From positions 2,415,400 through 2,479,399 of the forward strand of contig JAZBQD010000026.1 in the NCBI GenBank assembly GCA_036583965.1: a stretch of 64,000 bases of DNA, given 5' to 3'. The notes beneath the pieces were generated by a model. That model was not told the origin of the DNA. It saw only the letters and a list, made by a program, of their open reading frames with translations, and did no database searches. Positions 29,591 to 45,200 of the stretch are shown in pieces (positions within the stretch are counted from its first letter, which is position 1; each line of letters starts with the position of its first letter). Source of the DNA: Prunella strophiata (lineage: Eukaryota; Chordata; Aves; Passeriformes; Prunellidae). The translations under genes were made by a program, and so were the position numbers.

Positions 29591-32500
29591 GAGTAAGAAA
29601 TGTGGTTCCTCCTTCCCACCATTGTACAGTTTCACTTCTATTTTATCAGAGGAATTCAGCCAGAAGAAAGAAAATAGGAAGGAGAACATTCTGCCTGTGA
29701 AGATAATTAGTAGAGTTTTACATAATAAATTAAATGACTAAAGCTCCTAAAAGTCTCAGCTGGGGTAAGGCAGCAGAATACCAAAGGTTCAGGTTTGGTA
29801 TTTGGCTCAGACCATTTTCTGTACAACACTAAAGGACAAAATGCATCAATCTCTGTGCTTTAATCACACCTTGGGGATCCCAGCAGCACCTCTGGCATCA
29901 GCACATCCTCTGAGCTCTTCTTGCCAACCCAAGGCACCAAACCCCACTTTCATTTAATTATTATAACACCACTAATGTGAATCTTAAAATTCACAGGAAG
30001 ATATGTTGCTATGCAGGAAGGGGAAATTCTGTGGTACCCAAAGACATGTTACAACTAGTTCTCACCTAATGTCATTGAGATATTTAGAAATAAAAAGCAG
30101 TATCACAAATTTCTGACATAAATATTCATTTATCTAAGTAGTTGGGAGAAAAGGATGGATTATTTAGTTAAATGCAGCTTCTGGTATTGGCTTGTGGGTT
30201 GGTTTGGCTTGGAATCAAATTAGTTTTTCAGATTTAAAAACTCTCTTTCAGTCCAAAAGCTGACATGTTTGCCCATCTCTTACAACCACTAATTTATGTT
30301 TTATCGGTTAAAGGGCCAGAGTGTAAACAAGTTCAATGATTTTTCTAGTTTGGATTTAAAAGCAGAAAACATCTCACAATGTTTTTGTAGGCAACTCAGT
30401 AATATTTAGCCTAACTGCTTGTTTCAAACAATGCATTCATGTAATGGAAAAAAATAGGAAGAAATCACATTTATGCCTAATCTGATTGCAAACGCTCTTG
30501 TCATGCTCAGATACAACAACCAGATAGAGGTGTTGCTCCACTGACATTTCTGTGGAGGTTATCAGTGTAACCAGGCTGTGGAGAGAGGGGTTGAAGTCAA
30601 GAAACTTCATCCAAACTTGTGGTATTTCAGCTCTGAATTTCTCATCCCCTTAGGGGTGAGGCTGAAGGATACAGAATCTGGATCTAGTTCTCAATTTTGT
30701 GGCTTGGTCTCTTTTCCAGTTCCCGCAGAAACATGTTCATCAAGATCTCCTGACATTTCTCTGCATTTTTTTCTTTCTTTCAATGATAATTTGAATCAAG
30801 CCCTGCCCTTTCCCCATAACATTGTGCTTTTTACATCCCTGCAGCATGTAAACACTAAAAAATGCAAGCATAGCAACTCAGCAAAATACATAGAAACAAA
30901 TGTTAGCAGAACAGCCTTTTTCCACGATTTTATAGGAGTTCCACAGAGCTGGGATTGCACACACAAACCAGAGCAGTTACACATAAACCAGAGCTCCTGT
31001 CCTGGTGAACAAAACCTCTGTGGTTCTGTGCACTGAGAGTACTGGGAAGGAGATTTCAGTGCTGTCCCACTAATGAATCCATTCTGCAACAGTGGGTCTG
31101 TGTGCAGTGCTAATTATGGTGATTACAGAAGTCAATGCCTTGAGAATGTGGGTAAAAGCTTCATGAAAATGGGTAGTTTGACTCCTAAAAAATTACCAGT
31201 CCTTTAAAAATTGCTCCAATAAAAGGAAAATGTGGACAAAAAAATAGGCTCCCTTCCAAAAGATGGAATCAAAGGCCTGATACCTTTTATCATTGTTTCA
31301 TCATAGCTAATAAAACTTCTGTAATTACCTGAGGACACTGAAGCCTTTTATCTGTGATGAGTGACACAGCGTTGTGTGTCTGCAGTCACAAAGGTAAATA
31401 CAATGCATGCCTGTGACAGCATCTCAGGAAACAAAAATAAACAGAGATCCACTTACAGATGAATACTGGCATAAGCCTGAAACTGTAATTTCCCCTTCCA
31501 AGCCGTGCACCTTCCCAACCAAAAACCACCATTGAGCCTTCTGCTTTAGCTCCTACCGAAGCTCTGCAGAAGGCACCCACCAAAATACCTTTTTTTGTGT
31601 GTTTAATCACTAAAGTAGCCTGATCATTTAATCAAAAGCCTCTGCTTTAATCAGTGATCACCTTCCACTCCAGGCTCACAAGAACAGAGAGCATTCCTCT
31701 GTAACAGCCTCCCTCCTGAAAAATGAGGGATTGTGTAGACACTGAAGGCTGAAATTCTCCCAATTTGCCCCAAGGGATGCCAAGTGCAGCTCAGACAAGT
31801 ACAAAGGGAACCTGTTCTTGCTGCTTTTCAACTGTGGCCCTGCTTAAATTGCCCCGGGGGTTTCACATTTCATTCTCCTAAGGTTACTGTCTCAGGCTTT
31901 TCTGTAGAAAACATTAAGGATGTAGGCCTTGCTTTAAACCAATTTCCCTGGGAATAAGACCGGGCTCATAATCTTACAGTAACAACTCACATGTTTGGTA
32001 TTGTCCCTTTTCCCGTGCATGAATCACACGGCCAGGTCTTTAGAAAGAGCTCTTAATTTAATTTATTGAGATATATATATATACACACATAAACACACAC
32101 ATACCCACGGAATGAAAAGAAGGTAAAATCAAATAAAACCAGCACTTCATACTGAAAAAGACTTATAATCTTAAAATTTCATGTTACTCTTAGACTTTTC
32201 ATTAAAATTCTTGCCACAATCTTCGAAGGCACAAGCCAGTAACAGATCTTATGCAGGAGGATCATTTGATCCACTGTTGAAATGCTGCCACTTTGGAGTG
32301 GAACAGAGCATCTGGTTTACACATTAGAATAGCTGGGGACATGAAATGAAGGTTCTTATAACCACCTGAAGCAGTAAAGGAAAATGTAGGTAAAAGTCAT
32401 TTTAATTAGCTGAATCCCTACAGCAAGAGCCCTGGGAACACTGATGGATAAAGCTCTACTGCTGATGCTTTGACTCTTCTGACAAGCCCCAAAATCCTTT

Positions 32501-35500
32501 CATCTTGCCTCTAAAAGATGTTCTCACCCAGTTCAGCTGAAGACCAAGTCTCCTGAGGCTGCAGAACTGTGCCTAGGTTTAGGGAAGGACAAGTTCCAGC
32601 AGTGTTTGCCATGGTGGCTGTCCCTGGACCTGAGCTGTCCCCCTGAGGGACACCACGGCCTTCCTCACTCTGGTTCTTTTTCAAAGAAAAATTAATTTGA
32701 GAGACAGAAAAAGAGAGAAAACTGATTTTCAAGGATGGGCAGAGTGCAGACTCTTGTTTCCCTCCCTGTCCTCCTCTGCTTTGACAAAGCCAGTCTCTCT
32801 CCCCCTGAACATAACAATCCCATAAGAGATCCCATAATCCCAGCTGGAAAAAGGCTGCTGTTGCCAGCATGGGAGAAGATGGAGAAAAAAATGACACCCC
32901 AGCCTGCTCTGTCACCACACAGAGATGATTAGTCCTGGCTGGGGTGATCTGAGACATTTCAGACAGTCTCCAGCAAATTCAGCTGGATCCCTGGGCCCTC
33001 ACTGGCACTTGCAATGTGTCCCAAGCAAATAAATTGAATTTTGCCAGCTCGGCCTCTCACCCAGCAGATGTGCAGCTCTCACTGCTGCTGCAGATACAAT
33101 ATAATCCATGTGCAGGGGATGACTACAATTTAATTTACACCAGTTGTAGCACAGAAATCTAAGCCACCACGCAGAGCTGAAATCATGGGATGGTGCCATC
33201 TGTATGTAATTGTCAGGGTTACGTTTTCCATTACATTTTCTGCTGGAGGAAGGGGAGGATATACAACTGGGTAGCAATCATAACAATCAGGGCTTGCAAA
33301 ATATCAGTCAGAAATCACACTTTGGTTTGCTAAAGGGGTGATTTGCATTTCATTCTGACACATCAGAACGGTCTATTTCTAAACAATGTCAGAGAAAATG
33401 AGATGAAATTCAAGTTTTATTTCAAATATTGTAAAGCAATAGGCCAACCAGATGGACAGGTATGGCATTACTTCATCTGTGGCATGCTAAGCTTGGCCAC
33501 GGGCCTGCAGAGCACAAATGTTTCAGCAGTCCTCAGGGGTTAACAGGCAGCACGTTCAGTGAGGCCCAGAAATTAAAAGATCTAGCAATTGTTGCTTTTT
33601 TACTTTTAACCCTGCAAGAGGCTGCTAGGCTGGGAAAGCAGCTAGCTAGACTAATCTCCTTGGCATTTTTAAAGGAAAACTTCAGAAAATGTAATTGCAA
33701 CAAGTGAAAAACAACCCAAAATATGTTAAGCCTGAAATTATTTCTTCTGCTGCGTGTGTTTTCTTAGAAAGTGAATACTTAAAAAGACACTGAATATTCC
33801 ATATAGATAAATGATTATTATATAAAGACCCTGCCAAGTCTTTAAACTGTTTGCATGCCCTAGAGAATGCTCTAGGAGATTACAACTAGAACCTGAGGAT
33901 GCAGTTCCATGAGTATTTTCTGTAGCATCAAAGGCACCTAAAACCAATCCTGATGGACTCCACACCATCTTCCCCTTCACACTCTATCTGCCCTTGTCCT
34001 GCAGTTCCCCTCTGAAGCACCAAGTTCCCTGAAGCTCTGCTGAAACCCAGCCTTGAACAGAGTATTTTCCTTCCAGAATCCCTGATGGCATCAGCTCCTG
34101 CAAGGGAGCTCTGCACAGGGATCTGCAGAGAAAAAGAATTTTTAAGTATGCTTCTGCTGTGTATGTTTATCTAACAGTCGTGAGTTATGCTGATGAAGCC
34201 AATAATTTTCCAGGCCCCTCTAAAGTTTGCCCAGGTTTTGTGAGGACAATTTTCTTTCCTGTGAGCACTTTTCTGTAAAACCTCAGATTTGCATCTGCTC
34301 TTTGCATTCGTAGCCAGAAAAGGGGGAAAAGGAAAAACTACCCAAGTGCATAAACCATGTGCTACAAACTGTCTGTGCTGTTTGACATAAAGACTCTGGG
34401 ATAGTCCAAAACAGGGATTAATTTCTTCAAAACTCTGACCTCTGACAAGCCCCTCAGGTCTGGAAATACCAACACTCCAGGAGAGAAAATTCTGCAAAGC
34501 ATTCAGAGCCCAGAATCACAATATACCTGTCCTGCATGGCCTGCTCTCCGACGTCTGTCAAGATAAGCATGGTGGCCAATGTGCTCTTGGAGTTGGAAAA
34601 GTCTCCAATAAAGACTTTTACAAACATTTGCCCATCCATCACTCTTCAGGACAAAATCTCTGGCAAAACTGTTGGCGACAAGACCTTGATGGATAGGGAC
34701 AGGATGCCCTTCCAGTGAAATCCAAGAATTTCAGCTTCATTCTTTTAACTGTTGAAGTGGCTGTTTAAGCAAGTGATGCTCGTGAGATACTACAGAAAAA
34801 TAATTTTTGTTATGTTTAGGTTAAAAAAAATATTAAACACTCTCCTAGACTCACACATTCAGGTAGAAAACCCTAAACAACCCAGGCCTCCAGCATGTAA
34901 GGGTTAAGCTCCTGTCCCCTTAATGTTTGGTTGTTAAATGCTTCCAGAGGGCCTGGAACTACAACTGGGCACTGCACACTCCAAGCTAACTGGCAGACAA
35001 GTGTTGCTTTAGGCTTAGAAATGCTGGTTTTTTCACTCCTGGGACCTGGGTTTATTCCAGCTTAATCCAGCTACAAATTGTTGTCTTCCAAAGTCTGCAG
35101 CTTCTTTTAAGTGCCTCCCTCCTCCTCGTAGCCTATAATTACCAGCAATTACCATCCTTGTTTACCAGGGGCCATTTCTGAGTGCTGTCAGTGCGTGTGT
35201 GTTTGTGGAAGAGATGGAGCCTTTATGAAAAGCTGCATGAGCTGACCCAATGCTCTTGGGAAGGATAAGACAAATTGGCATGGAAAACTGAGAGATCTGA
35301 ATCATCCAAAGGGGAGTTGAGTACTAAAACAAAGCACAAAAATAAAATATCTGGGTTTGCTTCATTTCTTTGCAAGACCTACCACAGAGTTATTTCCCCC
35401 ACCTGATGTAAATAATTGCTTCTGCAATGCTCAGCCATTCAGAGGCTATTGTGTTGGAGCAGTTGCTGGATGATAAAGTACTTTGGAGATAAGTTTATAT

Positions 35501-36359
35501 AAAGAGAAATTAGACTTATCCTGCCAGAACAGTGACTCAGCCTAATGTGTGAGTTTATAGGCTGCCCTGGTCTCGAAAATCATCCTTCAAGTCTTGGCAG
35601 CAAGCACCAGGTGAACATTGTGTTCTTCACATGGAGCATCAAATTTCTGGGGCTTTGGCTGTCTGGAGCACGTGCTTGGAGAGGTGCTGCTGCACGGGCA
35701 ATTAAACCCTGCTCTGCACCTCTGGTGCCTTCAGCAGCTGCAAAGATCCTTCAGAAATAAGCCCAGACTCTGAGGAGATGCTGCATTTCCCAGGAGCATG
35801 ATGCTCTGCTCTGCAGGAGGAGCTGGCAGTGCTGCCAGACGAGAGCAGGATGGAAGGAGGGTGTCTCTGACACACGCCGAGCAGAACCCACAGAGGTGAG
35901 CTGGCTGTGCTGTGAAGCCACCAGGAGCTTCTGGGGACACCTGGCCATCACCTCTTGCTGTGAAACCAGCAAAACATTCGTGCAGGAGGGGACCAGAGCA
36001 GATGCTGCAGAGCCAGAGCAGTCAATGCTTGTGACACACTCACAATCCTGTTTCCTCAGTGAAGTGCTGCCTCTTAGATTTTCTGTTGTCAGACAGTAAA
36101 ATGTGCCCTCTGCTCATGGCTCAGCATCTCCTGCAGGCCAACAGTGATTTCTGTGTCAAGAAGGAAAACAGGTGGTGACAGAAGAGAATTCTCAAATTAA
36201 TGAGTAGAAGAAGGTGAAGCAACTTTTCTGCTACATGGATTTATATCTGTCCTATATTTAAACTCCTGTTTGTCTTTCAAGTAACAAACCAGAGGCTGAT
36301 AAAACCATTTTAGGAGTGTGGCAGTAAATTATTTTCTGTGAGTCTCTATACTGAGGGGT
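29591..36359. other. Noncoding interval, no gene seen
   Basis: I found no supportable gene or transposon. The only clear simple repeat is the AT/CA run at 32071-32104. Confidence 0.6.
32071..32104. repeat. Compound (AT)n(AC)n microsatellite
   Basis: About six AT units pass into AC-rich repeats with small interruptions. Confidence 0.9.
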
Positions 36360-39300
36360 TTTTTTTTGTTTGTTTGTTTTGTTTCTGTAAAATCTCAGTA
36401 CCTGAGGCCCCAAAACTCTGGTGTCTGAAAAAGGAGGGAATAAATCCAGCCCCATGTGACTGGAGACAGTGCACAAGTACATTAAATTAGTGCCCCAACA
36501 GCTCCCCACTGTCCCTATTGGCAGCTCTGGGATGTTCAGACCCATCTGCAGCCATTGGTACCTTCCTGGCATTAGTCTATTACTTTTTTTAAAAATCCCT
36601 TTTTCCTAAAGGTCTAGGAACCCCTTTTCAGTGCTCTTCTGCCCCTACTGCTTCTGGAAAATAAAATAATAAATCAGACTTTGGTGAACTACAGAAATAC
36701 TTACAAACTCAAGGAGAAGCTTTTAACTTCTCTACATATCCATTCCTGCTGTTGTTCCTATTTTCCATCCTTTCCTCCTCACCTATGAGCTACATGTAAT
36801 CCTGCTATCCAGTTCTTTAACCCTATCTGAGGTTAAAGCCTTCCCAAGCTGCAGAAAGGCAGAAATGCAGCAACTGCTCCCACTGGAAGATCACAAATCA
36901 AAGCAGCAGGTGCTGAACCCCCTCTGACAATGATTAATGCCCACACTGAGAACAACTGAGCTCTTTTCCAATCTTAGTGCATCTTATCAATAATAATATT
37001 TTTATTTTTAATTTACAGTAGTCCAGAAAAAAAACCCACATCCCTTTAATGTGTACAACAAGACAAAACCATCCAAAATAAGAGAGAAAAGCAGAAATTT
37101 GGATCAGTTGTATTTCAGAGCCTGCTTCAACACCTTTTGCTCATGTGACATGAGACTCATTTGCAATACTTGACATGGTTAAGCAGTCAGGTTGTGGAGC
37201 TCTTTAAAAAGTTTGAATATTTGCAAAATAAAAAAAAAAATTAAAAAAAAAAGGGTTTGGCTATAAATTTTTAATGAATCCATGTATTGTGCCCACACCA
37301 AAGACTCACCATGGTTTACAAGTCCATGAGAATTCCTTTGTCCTTTATTGTTTCTACTTGCCTTGAAGTACAACCAAAGGTCAGTTTGAGATGAACTGTT
37401 TATCTACAGCTTGGTTTGGGGTTTGAGCCATGTGGGTCTTTTCAGACATGGAGTACAAAGAAAGCTCTGAAGGAAATACTTCATTCAAGTCATGAGAGGA
37501 GATAATGTAATGGGTTTAAAAATGTTGCACTGCAATTTAAAGATTAGAAAAATGCAGCTGGGAGGCTTTCACTGAAATAACAACAGGAACACTAATAATA
37601 ACAAACAATAATAATAAGGAGGACACAAATGGGAATGCCAGTGTGCATGTAGGAAAACATTACCAAGCTGTGAAGTAGCAACCCAAAAATTCGAAACAGA
37701 AGAAAAAAAGCTCTAGATCTGTAGCAATATTTGGCAAGCAGAATTTGGCACTTTGGACTCAACATGCTTTCCTAGTTAAGAGTGCAAACTACACTATTTG
37801 TACCAGAGGGGGATGACTCCTTGGGATGCAGCTGGAGGGAGACTCAGACTCTCCTGAACAGCCCTATGGGTTTTCAAGTCTGCCTTGAGAAAAAAGCATT
37901 TTCCTGTGTCTTAAATCATCTCATGTCCCCTCTCTCTTGCCACTGCCCCTTCCCTGAATCTTCCCTACTCTTATTTTTCTCTTGGCTAAAGGGAGAACAT
38001 GGGGGTGAGTTTGAGATAACAGCTTAGCCCAGTTGTTGTCACTTGGCCACTCAGAGAGTGGCAGTGCCTTCCAGACACTGCTGTTCCAAAAGCACAGGTG
38101 GCTGTTGCCTCATAAAGAGTTATTGCAGCACAGCACTTTCCTCACCCAGAGTTCACTGACTCCTATCCACCTCTCAGAGGCCACCAATCACATAACCATG
38201 AAAACATCCCATGTTCCAATTATTAAGTGCCTCAGAACTGTGGTTTTGTCTTTTGAGCTTGAGTACATTACAGGTTGTAAAGAGTTTTTTCAGCTGTAGG
38301 TGGAAGATGCAATAGAAGGTGAAGTAATTCTATTTTTCAAGTGTGAGTGTAGGTGAATCCAATTACAAAGCAGAAAATTCAGCTGTGATTCAGTCATTAC
38401 AAAACCCCACTGCAAATGCAGAGGAGGGGACTCATCAGCGTTGTGGTGAAAGCACAGAACACCCCAAGAAACAAACCTGGAAACTGCTCCAATCATAAAA
38501 AGGAAAAACCTAATGGGAATTGAATAAAATAACATAATCTCAGCAGCAAAAGGACCGAGGTGTTTCATAGGCCAGTGTAATGCTACAAGCACCCTTCCCC
38601 AGCCTCAAGAAAAGCCATGAGCTGCAGCAGCACTGAGAACTCACTGCAGTGGATTTTCCAGAGTGCAGGGAGCCAAGAATAATATAACATCACCAGGCAG
38701 ACTTCAAAGCCCTGCTCCTCCACTCACTCGCTGCTCCTGTGCATCCCCCCGGTGCCAAAGCACACAGGGATCGCAGGGCTCTGCTCAGCAGCTGCTCGGG
38801 ATGTTTGACACATTTCCCAAACTCTTACAGCACTTGGAAAAGAAGTTTCCAATAGAGGCAGTGCTTTGACCGTAGCATTTACAAGAAGCAAAGATAAAAA
38901 CAAGAGGGAGTTTTGTTTATTGATTGACTGACACAATTTGCAGATCTTTCCTGGAAAAAGGCAGCACTGTAATTGTGCAGAATCTTTTCCTGTGGGACTG
39001 CAGATGTTCACAGAAGTACAAGGGAAGACTTATTGCTCTAGTGGGGAGTAAAGTCATTTTGGGAACCATCTACAGATAATGACAACAAAGACTCACTAAA
39101 GCAGTGCGTTAATTACTTGATGAGCTTCAGGTTGGCAAAGCTGAAAGCATCCTAATTTAAGATCAACTCTGTTTGCAGAGACAATAAATTCATACTCCAG
39201 CTACAAAGACTTTCAGAAGTGAGAACACTTGGTATCACGCTGTGTGATATTGGCAGAATAAAGATTTCCAGTCAGAACTGAAGACCCAAACATACAGAAG

Positions 39301-42262
39301 TGTAGCTGAAATCCTCAACTCCTGTGCTAGACCTGTAAGTACCAAATTTTCCCAAGGTTTAATGGTGTGGGGTGTGGAGGGCTGGGGAAGGGTGGCAGTG
39401 GCCCTGAAGAAGGGTCACAGTGTGCTGCCCTGGCAGCCAGGATGTCACAGTGAGGTCACTGCAAACCCACAAATATACAGGTTTTCATTTGCAGATTTTT
39501 AACAAAGCCTAAAACCTAAACCAGATCTCAGTTAAGATCATGAATTTTCATCTGGGTTGTTATTACTATTTTTAGTTTATCGAGTTTTAGAGATGTGTCT
39601 GAAACTGCATGGGAAAGAAAAGGGAAAGAAACCCCTGACCTAAAAAAGCATCATGAGCACTACCAGGGCCAAGTGATGTTTTGCAGCCTTCTGTGGCTGC
39701 CTAATGAATCAGGGCTGAATTCACAATCAGGAGCAGATATCACAGCCAGGTCACTGCCACAGAGTTTGGACATAACAAAACAACCACTCTCATCATCCCC
39801 ATCACCCAACCCCAAATATCCCATTGCACTCCCTGCTCAGATACTTGGATGGGAAGCAGCTTGAAGTAGACTTGATTTTTTTCCCAGTTTAATAAAAGGT
39901 AGCATCAAAAACTCATTCTCACCCACAAATGCCACACATAGCCAGCAGCATGAGCTGGCAGGGAGGCTGGAGATTAGCTCTGCTCCCAAAAGACAGCACT
40001 TCCAAATATTCCATTTAGGCCATTGAGGTCACATCAGTCCTTATGTTCCCTGACAACAAAACTGGGGTGAGGGAAACTGATCTTGGATCTCCTTTTGGTT
40101 AATTTTGGTTGTTTTGCCCATTTTCATAGGGATTTATAACTTGGCAGTAACCTTGGGAGCTCTGGGCTGCATGTAACAGATTAAAGGCAGAAAGCACATT
40201 TGCTGAACAGAAGTTCACCAAGGATAACATCTTTTAATATTAAAGCCACCGATAAAAAAAGTGAAATGCAATAAATAATAGAAGCCATATGAGCTGAGGT
40301 TAAAAAATCAGAGTCCTTGAAGGTGCCCTGATGTTCAACATTTGAGAGTTTTCCCACCAGCTCTGCCACTGGTGGTTTTTATTCATCAGTTTCCCTCAGC
40401 TGTAAACACAAAGTGGTTCTCATGCTACAAAACTGTTCTGTATTTAATAGGTTACAGGGTTTAAAATGCTTTAAACTTGCAAGCCATATACATACACCGA
40501 GGCACTTTCAGTTTTAAATAGACAATAACTGACATTAATTTCACATGTGACAATTTCCAGTGGCGTTTTAAAGAAACCAAACCACCAAAGGCATCAAGCC
40601 TTGAGGGACAACTAAAAGCTTGTAGCATGAACCAGTGCTATTAGGAATAAGCATCTGGCCTCTGCTCCGTTGTTGGGAGTTTTTTGAGAATAAATAGTTT
40701 TATCAAGCACAGGAGAATACAGTTATATCAGGAGAATAGAGTTGGGTGGCTAAAATTCACATGGATCCTTCAGCTTGCTCAGACAAGTGATGGCCCAGGT
40801 GCTGTTTGCAGCTTCTGCTCCTGAAAGACCTTTGAAGGACCTGCTCAAGTGCTAAAAGGTTTCCCACTCACATCAAGAGGGCAAGAGAAGAGGAGCAGCT
40901 CCAGACAAGAGGATTTTGAACTTTAGAATGTGCCTTCAAAAACCACAAGAGCTGTGATCATCCTTTTCTATGAGTGGGACCCCAGACTGCATCACCAGGA
41001 TGTCCTCACTGCTGACCCTGTTCTTTCCATGCTGTGATCTTCTCCTCAGAACCCTGAAATCTCAAACCCTGCTCTCAGTCTAACAAATAACTCCAAGTGA
41101 TCCCAGAGCCCTTCTGACACTTGTCCTTTAAAGCCTTCCTTTCTCTTTAGGCACTTGGGAATTGATAATTTATAACTTTCCCTACCCTAAACATCTCATG
41201 GGTGTCCAGCTTCTCTGTTTATTTAAAATTCACCTGTTCTGAAGTGTGTTTTTGATGGTATTCCTTCAGCAAGTACACATTAGTGCCTTGTGTGTAGATA
41301 AATAATGATTTTACTTCAAACAGAAAATTCAAACCCTGTATACTTGAGCTACAACTTGCTCCCAAAATTATTTATCTACACATGTCCAGCTGGAATTTCA
41401 CTTTCTTCACACAGTGTGCTTAAGCATAATAGACACTAAAACAATTATTTATACCACAGACTGGAATTGCTTGGGTAGAACAATGAGAATCTTTTAAAAA
41501 ACATGTTTTTAAAGATAAAGCCAACTAGCTTTTCAGCTTCAAATTTAGGTTTTGCAATAAAAGACATTCTACAAAACATTATACCTTTGGAAATGCTTTA
41601 AAGAAATAAATTTAATTTACAAAGTTCATAGTTATTTTTGTGAAGGGAAATGTGGTGGGGAGTTTGGATTCAAGATCGCACGACATCGTAAGTCTTGGAA
41701 TACTTGGAATTCTTGAAAGACTGTGGAATTTCCAGAGGACAGAAAAGAAAGCTGGTGGTGTGCCAGTTTTCTAAAAAGGGTAGGTTGGACAGTCTGGCAG
41801 AGACAGCCTGGTCAGCCTCACTTCCCAGACAAGAAAATATGGGGATAACAGCATGTGCTTCAACCCATGCAGCTCAAAGAGGATTCATAATTAATCCAAA
41901 TCAGTAGAGGTTTACAGAAAACTATTTTGGCTGAACATCAGCAAAATCTGCTTGTTGAGAAGTGAGAAAGACAAAATCAACATGGTAGATATTAAGAGGA
42001 TTTAAAAGTGGTTAAATGGCATTTTTCTGCATTTAAATGGGGAGTCAGAAACAAACCTGCCTACTGAATCCCAAAATAATTGTGAGAATGCATTAACACA
42101 TTCTGTTGTTAACTGGAAGAAACAAACAATAAACATCGACCAAAGATGGGTGCAAAGAACATCGTGGGAGGAGGAAGCAGGAAGAGATTGGTCACTGATT
42201 GTGATCTGCACCACGTGGGAAGCTGAGCAGCAGCAGCAGCCCCAGAGCAGCCAAATCCCTGT
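36360..42262. other. Noncoding interval, no gene seen
   Basis: Contains a T/TTTG run near 36360-36385, an A-rich run near 37226-37252 and otherwise AT-rich unique sequence. No exon was recognised on either strand. Confidence 0.6.
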
Positions 42263-42286
42263 CAGCCTCAGCCTCAGCCTCAGCCC
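42263..42286. repeat. CAGCCT hexamer repeat
   Basis: About four consecutive copies of the hexamer, adjoining CAG-rich sequence on both sides. Confidence 0.85.
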
Positions 42287-45200
42287 TGCTGCAGCCCTTC
42301 CCTTGCTCCACAGCCACTCCAGACCCTCTGCAGGGATCCCACTGCATATCCCAGGAATCAAGAGCTCCCAGAGGTGGAGTATCCCATATGGGAAGTGTGG
42401 TTACATCATCTCTGGGTTTGGTACTGGGGCAGGTACCGCCCCCCAACATTTGGTACCAACAAAATCTGCCTTAATCTTAATTCAGTTTGATTCAGGATTA
42501 AAATCTAAATTTGTTCTGGGTAAAGAAGTGTAGGAGCTACACTGGTTTAACTTATTAAGGAGAGGATTCTGTTCTAACTTTTTAGGTACCTAAAAAAAAA
42601 AAATAGAAGAAATCCAAGAAGAGGAACATTTCAGTCTAGAGACAAGAATGCTTTTAAGTCCAGTGGGCACAAACACAGAGTAGGAGTTAAGGAGCAAATT
42701 TAGACACTCTGGTTACCAACTATTGGAATAAGTGAAGACAGACTGTGATGAATCAGTGGAAACTGTAAGATCAGGATTCTTCCTGTTCAACAGGGATTAT
42801 GCCCAGTGATCCATAACTGCTGTACGTGACCACAGGAGTCCACTTCTGACTACAATCTTTATGATCTGTAAGTCCCCAGATAAAATCACCTTCCCAAATC
42901 TAACAAATGGCAGAAATGCACAATCCAGCCACATCAGAGGAGCAGAGTAAACAGGGCAGAGGCATCAAGGCTGGCATGGTTATACTGCATTTATTAATGT
43001 GGAACCTGGCCTTTGCCTCCCCGTGTCTACATGGAACTGCTTTGTGCCATCAAAGCAAACCCACTCAAAGCAGTTTTTATTGTCAACATTTGAGCAAAAT
43101 TTGATATTACCTTCAAGAAAAAACAACATGACATGATTTAAATATTCATATTTTAGTAACACGGAATGTTTTTATTGCTAACACATGCAAAGAAAATATT
43201 GCAATGTTTATGTGAATATCACATGCTTTAATAAACAGTGATAGAAGTTCATATTTGTGTTCATTCTTGTCTCTAGAACAAACCTTCTGTGACCTTTCTG
43301 AGAGGCAGAGCATTTTAGACCAGTGTTTATAAAGTTCATAGTTACCTAACAGCTTTGAGCTGGTATGAAGGCACATGGTGCAGAACAGGGACTTTGTAAA
43401 TTTTTGTGAAAGATCAAAAGAAAAGAGGAAAACAGCCAGCACCAAACAGGCACACACATAATAGCAAATAACAAGGCTGAAGCTGTTGTGACCAGCACTA
43501 ACCCAAGGGCTTGGATGTTGAACTCTTATTCTGAGTGCCCAGAGAGGATGGAGTGAGGACCCTAACTTGGAATTTCCTGGCTGTCGTCAGTTCTGTTACA
43601 ACCGTAACTTGTTTCAACATGTTTTCAGCTTTTAAATTTTTTCCCTCCTCCTTAATATAGTCTAAACTAGACATAAAATGGAAAAAATGTACTATTTCCA
43701 CTGAGCACTGATGCCTTTGACATCTGCTTCCAAGTGTTATTCATCACCACACAGTGCAACAATCTTAGAGCAAGTACAAGGCACCTTTTGGAAAAAGTGA
43801 GTCCCTGGGATTGCTTCTCATAACAAAGCCTCCCTTTCCCCAGGGAATTGCAGCTCTTGGATGTCCACAAAAGAAAAGCACCACAGCCCACCTGCAGTCC
43901 TAGCAGGCAGCAGCATTAGCACTGCTGAGTTTAGGGTCAACCCTCCCACCTCACAGATGGCAGAGGGGACATTCCTTACTCCCTTATCTCAAGCATAGTT
44001 TCCAGTATTTTTTAAAAATCTACTCCCATCTCACAGTGGCATAATTTTATGCTCATGACAACTTTTACATACAAAGGAAAACACCAAAGAGAATTTCTGA
44101 AAGGATGAGGGTCCTGATGAGCATCTCTGCCATGAACTAGATGGCCCTGGGAAATCCCAATCCCACACTTTGTGTGTCAGCAGCTGGCAGCAGCAAGGCT
44201 GCAAATACTACAGAAGACATCTACAATTGTGAGTTTGGGTTCCATCCCTATGGAGTAGGGTTACCAACCCCTACAACATCAAACTCTTGACATATAAAAT
44301 ACTGATGAAAATGCAGTAAGAAAAAATGTGGGGCTAATGTCACCAGCAGGTTCCCATCTAAGTCACTGGACTGAGTTGCAAAGACTTCAGATAACTGCCA
44401 TGCTATTGCTATAACAAAATGAAGGAAAAAAATGCCAGTTTTACTGGGAACAGGAGGAACAATGGCTGAGCAAAATCACAATAACAATTGATTTTTTTCT
44501 GTTTCAAAAATTCTATGCAAAGTATAACAAGATGGGTATTAATGGGTCCCTTTCCAGGTCTTTTCTGTTCTGCTAGATAAATTTGACATAACCAGCAGCT
44601 GGGATTGGCTCTGTTGATATTGGTCCATCAAGAAGGGACTGTTTATAGCTAACACTATTCTCCCTTGGAAATCTCCTCCATTTCCATACAAACCAAACTG
44701 TCCTTTGTTGAGTGCAGGCAATTAAGGATGTTTCACATAAAAAAAAGAAAGATCTGACTCTGCACAATTATTTTTTCTCTTGAAGATGATACTTGACTGC
44801 ATGCTAATTGTAAGCATCATTTTAAATGGGTAAATGACAGGAAAATTAAGGTTACAGTGATGTTTGTCATTGATTTTTACTCTCTGTACAGAGTTATGAT
44901 TACATGAAGTTTCTGGCTTTATACTTTGACAGCAAAAGTAGGGAAGTGCAAGAAGAGATGTGGATCTCCTTTGTCATAGGCAGCACACTGAAACCAAGGA
45001 TGTTCAGGGAGATCTTTTAAACACAAAGTATCACAAACAAGGGATTGCAATTACCACTGGCAATTTCATAACTCTCCACTTGCTGATGTGCCCAGCAGTG
45101 AAATGAATTTGGACAATTTCTGGGACCAGTCATAAGTCAAGCCCAAGCCTGTGAACAGCTCACTGCTCTGGTTTCACACCGGTCCTGAGCGGGACACTCA

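Noticed and set aside
42520..42840. Possible old retrotransposon or processed pseudogene
   Set aside because: An A-run and some LINE-like words were noticed, but no consistent alignment or reading frame could be made by eye.
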